From Catenulispora sp. GP43 (GTDB lineage: Bacteria; Actinomycetota; Actinomycetes; Streptomycetales; Catenulisporaceae), in NCBI RefSeq assembly GCF_041260665.1, contig NZ_JBGCCT010000002.1:248001-312000 (forward strand): a stretch of 64,000 nt of DNA, in the 5' to 3' direction. A program made the translations under genes and the position numbers. This document shows, one piece after another, positions 45,099 to 51,778 of this stretch (within the stretch, counting starts at the first letter, position 1; each line of letters starts with the position of its first letter). The notes under the pieces were generated by a model. The model was not told the DNA's origin. It made no database searches and saw nothing but the letters and a program-made list of their open reading frames with translations.

Positions 45099-45634
45099 CG
45101 AGATCGATGCTCTGGTACCAGCTACCGCAGAGCCGGCAACTGAGGAGTAGGCGCCGCAGCTGCGGCGGTAGCCGCGGTTAGGCGATGCCGCCTCCGCCGT
45201 GCCGGGATGAAGATAGCTTGCTACGGTGCCGTGATGCTCTTGCCGACATCGACGAGGCCGCAGCCTTCGCCGGCGTTCGGCACCTTCACGAAGGGGAACG
45301 AGCAAGTTTCTGTGCTATCGAGTTTGCTGTGCGGGAGTGGCTGCGCTCCGTCACGCTCGTCGCCGTGGTAACGGTAGGCGGTCATCAGCAAGGACATGGA
45401 CTGGCGGCGACGCGGCGCCCTGACGAACGCCCCTGATGAACGCGTCAGGCTAAAGATGCTTCCTTCCCCGGGCCGGCCCAGGGTCACGACGTTCAGCAGG
45501 GTTCCGGATCTGTGCAATACCGGATCTGTGCAATATCTGTGGCCGCGAGTACAGGGACGCGCCGTCGGAACCGTTCGGCGACGGCGGGGAAGGAGCGCCG
45601 CACACGAGACTCGACCTGTTTTCGCAGGTCAGGC
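45099..45634. other. Region without a confident gene before rnpB
   Basis: The clearest elements are a GC palindrome at 45153-45166, a 16-bp tandem repeat at 45505-45536 and a hairpin GACCTG-N6-CAGGTC at 45613-45630 that could end rnpB transcription. On the minus strand a 58-codon frame from an ATG at 45397 to 45221 reads MSLLMTAYRYHGDERDGAQP and contains TCSFPF and GEGCGLVD; it has no clear ribosome binding site and I would not call it a gene. Confidence 0.4.
45505..45536. repeat. 16-bp tandem duplication
   Basis: CCGGATCTGTGCAATA occurs twice in direct succession (45505-45520 and 45521-45536) with no mismatch. It lies in non-coding sequence; function unknown. Confidence 0.8.
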
Positions 45635-46036
45635 GGCGAGTCGGCTGATAAGCCGGATTCTGTCCCGCACTGCCGTGCCGAAGCACCGCGGTGCGGTGGC
45701 GACCATCCATCTAGGGCGCGCGTTGCCGCGTGCCTCGTGCGGTCTACCCGCAGGCTCGGGCGGACCGCCCTCGAACACCTGCGCAGGCCTGGTTTCCCAG
45801 GCCCTCTTGACCTTGCTCCGGGTGGGGTTTACCTAGCCGCCCGGGTCGCCCCGGGCGCTGGTGAGCTCTTACCTCACCGTTTCACCCTTACCCGCCTGAC
45901 GGCGGGCGGTCTTTTCTCTGTGGCACTGTCCCGCGGGTCACCCCGGGTTGGTGTTGCCAACCACCCTGTCCTGTGGAGTCCGGACTTTCCTCGACACCGG
46001 TCGCCCGGTGCCGCGATCGCCTCGCCGACTCGCCGC
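45635..46036 (-). ncRNA. rnpB: RNase P RNA (class A)
   Basis: This is the catalytic RNA of RNase P, which trims tRNA 5' ends. On the minus strand the 5' end pairs with the 3' end to form P1 (GGCGAGTCGGC with AGCCGACTCGCC). The universal core is present: GAGGAAAGTCCGGACTCC with ACAGGACAGGGTGGTTGGCA near the 5' end, AAGGGTGAAACGGTGAGGTA in the middle, and GGACAGAATCCGGCTTATC near the 3' end. The length of about 402 nt fits actinobacterial class A RNAs. A TATACT box is 7 bp before the 5' end. Confidence 0.95.
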
Positions 46037-46042
46037 GCGTTC

Positions 46043-46048
46043 AGTATA
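46043..46048 (-). promoter_or_regulatory. -10 box of rnpB
   Basis: On the minus strand TATACT lies 6 bp before the expected 5' end of RNase P RNA. It is a near-consensus sigma-A -10 hexamer; the -35 region is GC-rich and not obvious. Confidence 0.6.
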
Positions 46049-46134
46049 CGGGGGCGGGTACGCGGCGGGTCGCCGGGCCGGTGTGGGTCAATCGAGTTGC
46101 TGGAAGTTCCGGCGGAGCCGGAACAGTGGCGCCC

Positions 46135-46488
46135 ATGACTGTCATACGCCACATCACTTTGGACGCGAACAATCCCTACGAGCTCGGCAAGTTCTGGGAG
46201 TCGGTGCTCGGCTGGCCGATGGACCCCGAGTGCGCTCCCGGCGACGGCGAGGTGCTGCTGGTGGCGCCCGAGGGCCTGCCCGGGCTGCTGCTGATCGAGG
46301 TGCCGGAGCCGAAGAGCGCCAAGAGCCGCATGCACTTCGACCTGATGCCGCAGACCACCCGCGACGAGGAGTTGGCCCGCGTGCTGGGGCTCGGCGCGAA
46401 GGTGGTCGAGGACCACCGCAAGGCCGACGGTGCCGGGTGGGTCTGGTGCGAGGACCCGGAGGGGAATGTCGGTGCAGACCGGAGCTAG
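46135..46488 (+). pseudogene. VOC/glyoxalase-like gene, 5' part (tail displaced to 50948)
   Basis: The 117-aa product from ATG 46135 reads MTVIRHITLDANNPYELGKF, then GLLLIEVPEPKSAKSRMHFD and GAGWVWCEDPEGN, the pattern of the Glyoxalase_6/VOC family. Relatives, including the one at 50478-50855, continue after DPEGN with FCVERS...AER. Here the frame instead ends in VGADRS, and the missing ending (PEGNAFCVERSAAERE) is found in the same orientation at 50948-51013. The break follows codon 46467 at GAGGGGAA, which is also present at the other side. The truncated protein might still fold, but one metal-ligand or pocket strand is lost. Confidence 0.7.
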
Positions 46489-46543
46489 CCGCGGGAGATC
46501 GCACGACCGTTGGCGCGGTGCGCGTTCCGATGTGCTCGACCGT

Positions 46544-46726
46544 GGTCTCTCCGCGAGAGCGGAGGTGGTTCACAGCAGACACGCACGTGGGCATCGCCCA
46601 TGTCGGTCTCTCCGCGCAGGCGGAGGTGGTTCGCCGCACTGGCCACAGCCGGACGGGCCGAACTCGGTCGCTCCACGCAGGCGGAGGTGGTTCGTACTCG
46701 GATTGGTTTGGCGAGTGGTCCGACTA
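46544..46726 (+). CRISPR. CRISPR array, left part: 3 repeats, 3 spacers
   Basis: Repeats of 28 nt are at 46544-46571, 46605-46632 and 46666-46693. They start GGTCTC, hold the stem CTCCGC/GCGGAG around GCAG, and end GTGGTTC. Spacers of exactly 33 nt are at 46572-46604, 46633-46665 and 46694-46726. Repeat 1 differs in the loop (GCGAGAGC) and repeat 3 has two mismatches. Size, palindrome and ending match type I-E repeats read on the plus strand. No AT-rich leader is seen to the left and no cas gene is in the window. The next repeat would begin at G46727 but is displaced to 50100 by a transposon. Confidence 0.9.
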
Positions 46727-46805
46727 GTACTCCAGCTGACGTTCGTTGCTGGTGTGGCTGGAGGGGCTGGCGAGACGTGACGGCCACCGCTATTCATCGT
46801 GGTTT

Positions 46806-47365
46806 GTGAAGTCAACGAAGAATGCTGCGGTGGCCGTCGGCCGCACTCTAGACCCTGGTGGAGCCGAGGCGCTTTTCAGGGAGTTGATGGGATTGGTGGC
46901 CGGCCGGTTCGGACGGGTCGAGCCACGCCGGACCGCCGAGCGGATGGTGCGGGGCCTGCTGGCCGAGTTGCCGCGCAAGAACTGCTGGACGATCGCCGAG
47001 CAGGTCGGGGACGCCTCCCCGGCGGTGATGCAGTCCTTCTAGTCTCGCGGCGCATGGGATCACGACGGAGTCCGGGACGACGTGCGAGACCTGGTCGTCG
47101 ACCGTCTGGGCGCCGGCGGGACGCTGGTGCTGGACGAGACCGGCGATGCGAAGAAGGGTGCGCACACGGTCGGCGTGCAGCGGCAGTACTCCGGCACCGC
47201 CGGTCGGATCGAAAACACTCAGGTGACCGTGTGCGCGGTCTGGGCCACGTCGCACGGGGCATCGTTCGTCGACCGCGAGTTGTACCTCCCGCGGTCCTGG
47301 ACGGATGATCCCGACCGCTGCCGGGCCGCCGGCCTGCCGGAAGACCTGCAGTTCGCGACCAGAAC
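46806..47365 (+). pseudogene. IS701-like transposase, left copy, truncated
   Basis: From GTG 46806 the frame reads KSTKNAAVAVGRTLDPGGAE and LAELPRKNCWTIAEQVGD, is stopped by TAG at 47040 where the sister copy has Leu, then resumes in frame with LVLDETGDAKKGAHTVGVQR, QYSGTAGRIENTQ and SFVDRELYLPRSW. These are the catalytic-core motifs of IS701 DDE transposases. Homology ends at LQFATR (about 47365), so the second half and the right terminal repeat are gone. Confidence 0.8.
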
Positions 47366-47560
47366 GCCCGTCCGGTGTCGTCATCTGCCAGCCTGTTCGG
47401 GGCGGTCTGAGTTGGCCCGGGTGTGGCGGTTTGAAGTGGCCCGGGCGGTTCTGGCGTCGGGTTGATCAGGTGGTGGCTTGAATTGGCCCGGGGTGCTACG
47501 GCTTCGAGGTGGCGGTCTTCTGTTGCCGGGCCTTGGTCTGCGCCATGTGGTCACTGACCA
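47366..47560. mobile_element. End fragment of another IS (IS21/IS481-like repeats)
   Basis: Three spaced units with GGCCCGGG (GAGTTGGCCCGGG near 47410, GAAGTGGCCCGGG near 47431, GAATTGGCCCGGG near 47480) look like multi-repeat transposon termini. On the minus strand a short open tail MAQTKARQQKTATSKP ends just before them. It replaces the missing half of the left IS701 copy; no complete transposase is present. Confidence 0.4.
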
Positions 47561-47747
47561 CGGGTCAGCATCGTCCAGCTTCCCAGGCTGCTGTGAGCCT
47601 GGCGCGGGTGTCGCATCGCTCCGTCACCACCTGTGCCGTTCCTTGCCGTCGCACTGGAATCTTTCCGATTTCCTTAGCAACCCGAGCCGCAGACCGTGCG
47701 TCATGAGTAGCGACAGCACTGAAGAGAGTCATGTAGGGGGAACCGCG

Positions 47748-48791
47748 GTGGGGAACAAGTTCGCTGGGGCGGCGGTCGCAGGGTCGCTGCTACTGCTCGC
47801 TGGATGCGCTAGCACGGCTGCCACCAAGGACGCCACTGCTGCCTCGTCCTTGCCTGCATCCGAGACTACGACAGCGGTTCCCTCAGCGACGACCACGTCG
47901 TCTACCACCTCGTCGGCCGCGCCGAGCACGGTGCCCAGTACCACCACCGGGTCGACCTCTACGGCTCCGACGCCGAGCACGTCTGCCGTGCCGACCACAT
48001 CCTCCTCCCCTTCGGCCGGAACGGTCGCGCTGCCCTCTATATCCTCGGTGACACCGGACAACGGTTCCAAGGTCGGCGTCGCGATGCCAGTCCGCGTCAA
48101 CTTCGGCTCCGCGGTGGCGTCGACGAACCGCGCCGCGATCGAGAGGGCGATGAAGGTCACGACGACGCCGCACGTCGACGGCGCGTGGTCCTGGGTCGAC
48201 TCGACCACGGTCGACTTCCGCCCGCAGGGCTTCTGGCCGGCCGGTACCAAGGTCTCCGTCCAGTTCGGCTCGACCAGCCGCACGCTGGACTTCTCCATCG
48301 GTGACGACCACGAGATCGTCGTCGATGCGACGACGCACATGATGAGCGTCTACGAGAACGGCACGTTGATCAAGAAGTTGGCCAGCGGCACGGGCAAGCC
48401 AGGCGATGCCACCTACGGCGGCACGATGGCCATCATGGACATGGTCCCGCACATCGAGATGACCTCGTGCGCCATCGGCCTCCAGTGCACCAAGGGCGGG
48501 CCCGGGTGGTACGACCTCCAGACGTACCACGACCTGCAACTCACCGACAGCGGCACCTTCATCCACTCGGCGTGGTGGGACACCTCGCTGGGTAAGGCGA
48601 ACGTCTCGCACGGCTGCGTCCACCTCTCGGAGGCCGACGCGGCGTATCTGTGGAACATAGTCCAAGTCGGAGACCCGGTGACGATCAACGGCACCAACCA
48701 AAAGGTGAGCCAGTCCAACGGCTACGCTGACTACACGCTGTCGTGGTCGCAGTGGCTGTCCAACTCCGCTGCCGGCGTCCAGATGTTCTAG
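47748..48791 (+). CDS. L,D-transpeptidase lipoprotein (YkuD domain), transposon cargo
   Basis: The enzyme forms 3-3 peptidoglycan cross-links outside the membrane. I start at GTG 47748 (347 aa) because GGGGG is well placed and the N-terminus then gives a clean lipoprotein signal, KFAGAAVAGSLLLLAGC; an ATG at 47703 is open in frame. A Ser/Thr linker (about 20-100) leads to an Ig-like domain (SSVTPDNGSKVGVAMPVRVN) and the YkuD catalytic domain with GTFIHSAWWD and ANVSHGCVHLSEADAAYLW (Cys nucleophile, His). The C-terminal WSQW cap is present, so the gene is complete. The stop TAG ends 1 bp before the right IS701 copy. It is the only non-IS gene in the structure. Confidence 0.92.
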   Translation: MGNKFAGAAVAGSLLLLAGCASTAATKDATAASSLPASETTTAVPSATTTSSTTSSAAPSTVPSTTTGSTSTAPTPSTSAVPTTSSSPSAGTVALPSISSVTPDNGSKVGVAMPVRVNFGSAVASTNRAAIERAMKVTTTPHVDGAWSWVDSTTVDFRPQGFWPAGTKVSVQFGSTSRTLDFSIGDDHEIVVDATTHMMSVYENGTLIKKLASGTGKPGDATYGGTMAIMDMVPHIEMTSCAIGLQCTKGGPGWYDLQTYHDLQLTDSGTFIHSAWWDTSLGKANVSHGCVHLSEADAAYLWNIVQVGDPVTINGTNQKVSQSNGYADYTLSWSQWLSNSAAGVQMF

Positions 48792-48792
48792 G

Positions 48793-50086
48793 TACTCCAG
48801 CTGACGTTCGTTGCTGGTGTGGCTGTAGGGGCTGGCGAGACGCGACGGCCACCGCTATCCATCGTGGTTTGTGAAGACAACGAAGAACGCTGCGGTGGCT
48901 GTCGGCCACACCTTAGACCCTGGACGTGCCCAAGGGTTGTTCAGGGACCTGATGGGACGGGTCGCCGGACGGTTCGGCCGCATTGAGCCGCGCCGCACGT
49001 GCGAGCGGATGGTGCGCGGGCTGCTGGCGGAGTTGCCGCGCAAGAACTGCTGGACGATCGCCGAGCAGGTGGGAGACGCGCCGCCTGCGGTGATGCACCG
49101 GTTCCTGTCCTGCGGAGCATGGGACCACGACGGGTCCGGGACAACGTGGCCCGGTCCGTGGTCGACCAGCTCGGGTGCGACGGTGCGGTGCTGCTGCTGG
49201 ACGAGACCGGGGACGTCAAGAAGGGCACCCACACGGTCGGAGTGCAGCGGCAGGACTCCGGCACCGCCGGACGGATCGAGAACTCGCAGGTCGTGGTCGC
49301 CGCAGCGTGGGCCACGCCGCGCGGAGCGGCGTTCATCGACCGGGAGCTGTATGTCCCGGCGTCCTGGATTGATGATCCCGGCCGGTGTGCTGCGGCCGGA
49401 TTGTCCGACGGCCTGCAGTTCGCCACCAAACCCGCGCTAGCGCTGCTCCTGGTCGAGCACTCCCTTGCCGCCGGGCGTCATGCGGGCTGGGTCGCCGCCG
49501 ACGAGGTCTATGGCAACGACCCGACCCTTCGCGCCGGCCTGGAGCGGCACCGGATCGGCCATGTGCTGGCGACTTCACGCTCCATGCGGATGCCGATCGG
49601 ACCTGCCCGGATCCGAGCGGATGCGCCGGCCGAAGCGCTGCCTGAACACTGCTGGCAGACGCGGCCCGCCGGCACCGGCGCGAAGGGTCCGCGCTGGTAT
49701 CAGCGGGCCTACCTGCACTTAGACGACCCCGAGCCACCGGTTGTCGGGCAGCGATACCTCCTGGTCAGGCGTAGCCCCACGACTGGCGAGACGGCGTTCT
49801 ACCGGTGCTGAGCCCCGACATCGGTCGGCTTGAACGTGCTGATCCGCACCGCCGGGGTCCGCTGGAAGATCGAGGAGGCGTTCCCGACCGGAGGTCAACC
49901 TGATCCCGCTGACCCGCAACGAGATCGCCCACCTCCTGGCCGTCATGCACAACCAGCCGCACCCGACCGAACACCGACTGCACTGGTCAACATGGCGACG
50001 ACGCCACCAACACACCGCACAGCGATGCCACTACCAGCGACGACAAGCCACACCGCTATGACACATCTCGAACGTCAGCTGGAGTA
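48793..50086 (+). mobile_element. IS701-like element, right copy, full length
   Basis: The copy runs from TACTCCAGCTGACGTTCG (48793-48810) to the matching inverted end at 50069-50086, about 1.29 kb, a normal size for IS701 members. Its inner flank reads CTAG-G before TACTCC, one base off a CTAG duplication, so an independent insertion of this copy beside the transpeptidase gene is possible too. Its right flank is the CRISPR repeat. Confidence 0.8.
48871..50061 (+). pseudogene. IS701-like transposase, right copy, inactivated
   Basis: The reading starts at GTG 48871 (KTTKNAAVAVGHTLDPGRAQ). Near 49130 one base is missing in the DHDG-RDN region, so the rest is in another frame: LLLDETGDVKKGTHTVGVQR, AAFIDRELYVPASW, GWVAADEVYGNDPTLR. 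At 49809-49811 a TGA replaces the expected Trp after FYRC, and beyond WKIEEAFP part of the C-terminal domain is deleted before LIPLTRNEIAHLLAVMHNQ. Three independent lesions make it inactive. It is clearly a sister of the left copy. Confidence 0.82.
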
Positions 50087-50103
50087 CTAGGTCGTACTAG
50101 GTC
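50084..50103. repeat. 10-bp tandem duplication at the transposon/CRISPR junction
   Basis: GTACTAGGTC occurs twice in succession (50084-50093, 50094-50103). It spans the IS end, the CTAG duplication and the first bases of the fourth CRISPR repeat. Deleting one copy gives a perfect IS-CTAG-repeat junction, so this is a small slip after insertion. Confidence 0.8.
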
Positions 50104-50188
50104 TCTCCGCGCAGGCGGAGGTGGTTCGAATTCCTCCTCGACCTACGTCGGTAGCGAGGGGGTCTCTCCGCGCAGGCGGAGGTGGTTC
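50100..50188 (+). CRISPR. CRISPR array, right part: 2 repeats, 1 spacer
   Basis: Two identical 28-nt repeats (50100-50127 and 50161-50188), equal to repeat 2 of the left part, enclose a 33-nt spacer (50128-50160). No further repeat follows at the expected 33-nt distance. With the left part this makes an array of five repeats and four spacers. The 289 bp after it, up to the VOC gene, contain no gene I can support. Confidence 0.9.
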
Positions 50189-50477
50189 CGGTCCCTACCC
50201 AGTCTAGGGCTGGGGGTTCCAACAGCACGGCAAACGCCTGTACGCCCCCACCAGCAGAACGTCGACCGTGCGTGCGAACCAGTCGACCGGCGGCCCCTGC
50301 ACGATCTCGGTCAGCGCGTTCCGCAGCCTGGGGTCGACATCGACCTGGGCGGAGGCTAGCAACTCCCGCCTTCGCCCAACTGCCGCCTAGAGGCCGGCGA
50401 TCGGGGAACCCACGCGCCGGCCGGCGAGGAAGAACTGCAGGACCTGCTCATGGACCAGATCGTGCGCGAAGCTCCGG

Positions 50478-50855
50478 CTACTCGCGCTCTGCCCTGCTGC
50501 GCTCGACGCAGAACTCGTTGCCCTCGGGGTCGTTCAGGACCGCCCAGCCGGTACCATCCGGCTTCCGAAAGTCCGCCGCCAACGTCGCGCCGAGGACGAG
50601 AAGCCGCTCAACCTCCTCATCACGCGTACGGTCCTGCGGCTGAAGATCCATGTGAACACGGTTCTTCACAGCCTTCGATTCCGGAACCTGAATGAACAGC
50701 AAGTTGGCGTTGCCCTCAGGTGCGATGACCGAGACCTCGCCGTCACCCGGCTGGTCGTCGACGTGAACCGTGGACCCGAAGACCTGCGCCCAGAAGGACG
50801 CAAGCGCGTACGGGTCGGAGCAGTCGAACGTGACGTGGCGCACGAGAGAAGTCAT
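50478..50855 (-). CDS. VOC/glyoxalase-like protein
   Basis: This 125-aa protein, from the ATG at 50855, has one Glyoxalase_6-type VOC domain: MTSLVRHVTFDCSDPYALAS, FWAQVFGSTVHVDDQPGDGE, LLFIQVPESKAVKNRVHMDL and DPEGNEFCVERSRAERE. VOC proteins use paired beta modules to bind a metal or small ligand; the activity here is unknown. It is a homologue of the split gene at 46135, lies on the opposite strand, and is itself complete. It sits inside the 4.5-kb insert that separates the two parts of that gene. Confidence 0.85.
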   Translation of the reverse strand: MTSLVRHVTFDCSDPYALASFWAQVFGSTVHVDDQPGDGEVSVIAPEGNANLLFIQVPESKAVKNRVHMDLQPQDRTRDEEVERLLVLGATLAADFRKPDGTGWAVLNDPEGNEFCVERSRAERE

Positions 50856-50947
50856 GGTCGGGATTCTTCCGGGGCACCGGAGGGTTGGGCAACACAGAAT
50901 CCGGACCCGCTCTGACCTGGCAGGACGGTATGTAGAATCTCGCTTAC

Positions 50948-51013
50948 CCCGAGGGGAACGCCTTCTGCGTGGAGCGCAGCGCGGCCGAGAGAGAGGCGCA
51001 GGCGGCGAGCTGA
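50948..51013 (+). pseudogene. Displaced C-terminal tail of the split VOC gene
   Basis: The plus strand reads PEGNAFCVERSAAEREAQAA then Ser and TGA. This is the standard ending of Glyoxalase_6-type VOC proteins and is the piece missing from the gene at 46135-46488. No start codon or upstream VOC sequence precedes it here, and it shares GAGGGGAA with the other break point. Confidence 0.65.
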
Positions 51014-51062
51014 AGGCCGGGGACGAGCCGCGGACGGGGCGATACCGCAGCTCATGCCCTCG

Positions 51063-51770
51063 CTAGTCCGGCTGCCGCCCCTGCCACGTCGTGATGCACA
51101 CCTCGTTGCCCTCCGGATCGGCGAGCACCCAGAACGCCGGCGCCTCGTCGTCGTACGTCAGCCGGCCGCCGGCCGCCAGGGCCGCGGCGATGCGGCGCTG
51201 GGCCTCGTCGTGCGGGACGCAGATGTCGAAGTGGATGCGGTTGCGCTGGGGACGGGGCGCGTCCATCTGCTGGAACCAGATCGCCGGGCCCTGGCGCTGC
51301 GGGTCGACCAGGGCGTCCGTCGGGCCGGCGGGCAGGGTCTCGTCCTCGTAGGCGAAGACCGCCTTCCAGAAGGGCCGCACCGCCGGGATGTCCAGCGCGT
51401 CCACCGCGATCTCCACCAGCTGCGGTGCCCGGGACGCCTGGCCGCCGACGTCCGCCGACGTCTCCAGCCCGAGCTCGCGCACCGCCAGCGAGACGCGGCC
51501 CGCGAGCGTCGTGTCCAGGTCCGTCGCCGCGGCGGCGTCCAGCGACTGGAGCACCAGCACGACCTTGGCGGCCCGCACGTCGCCCCACAGGTGGCGGTCG
51601 GCGTCCGGGCCGCAGGCCTCGACGGCCTTGGCCATGACCGTGCTCGCCTGCGCCAGCGAGGTCACGGTGACCGCCGTGCGCAGCGTGCCCAGCAGGTAGC
51701 GCCAGCCGATCGCCTCGACGGCTTCGGAGGCCTCGCGCATCCGCAGGACTCGTTCGGGCTCGGCCGCCAT
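51063..51770 (-). CDS. Pterin-dehydratase-like domain fused to VOC domain
   Basis: The 235-aa protein has an N-terminal part (about 15-110) that resembles pterin-4a-carbinolamine dehydratase (AIGWRYLLGTLRTAVTVTSL, DADRHLWGDVRAAKVVLVLQ, TDLDTTLAGRVS) and a C-terminal VOC domain (about 115-235, QLVEIAVDALDIPAVRPFWK, NRIHFDICVPHDEAQRRI, LADPEGNEVCITTWQGR). Whether either half is catalytic is unknown. It lies 8 bp downstream of the RNB nuclease gene on the same strand, so the two are likely co-transcribed. Confidence 0.82.
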   Translation of the reverse strand: MAAEPERVLRMREASEAVEAIGWRYLLGTLRTAVTVTSLAQASTVMAKAVEACGPDADRHLWGDVRAAKVVLVLQSLDAAAATDLDTTLAGRVSLAVRELGLETSADVGGQASRAPQLVEIAVDALDIPAVRPFWKAVFAYEDETLPAGPTDALVDPQRQGPAIWFQQMDAPRPQRNRIHFDICVPHDEAQRRIAAALAAGGRLTYDDEAPAFWVLADPEGNEVCITTWQGRQPD

Positions 51771-51778
51771 GGTGCTCC

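Larger units (their letters stand above)
46724..50090. mobile_element. IS701-bounded composite structure inserted in the CRISPR array
   Basis: Outer ends are TACTCCAGCTGACGTTCG (46728-46745) and its exact reverse complement (50069-50086), flanked on both sides by CTAG (46724-46727 and 50087-50090). A 4-bp YTAR duplication is the known signature of IS701-family transposition. Inside, in order: a truncated IS701-like copy, a second IS fragment, an L,D-transpeptidase gene and a full-length but mutated IS701-like copy, both IS copies in the same direction. Removing the unit and one CTAG restores a 33-nt spacer next to a repeat. Both transposases are broken, so the unit is probably fixed. Confidence 0.8.

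Noticed and set aside
45221-45397. 58-aa minus-strand peptide with two Cys as a possible RiPP precursor
   Set aside because: No ribosome binding site, no modifying-enzyme gene nearby, and its composition is near chance. Mentioned only as sequence content of the gap.
46483-46543. A further CRISPR repeat or AT-rich leader left of repeat 1
   Set aside because: At the expected 61-nt step upstream the sequence does not resemble the repeat, and the stretch is GC-rich with no leader features.
50100-50140. Possible tRNA T-arm (GGTTCGAATTCC)
   Set aside because: It is the CRISPR repeat end plus spacer start. No acceptor stem, D-arm or anticodon arm can be drawn, and no other tRNA signature was seen in the window.
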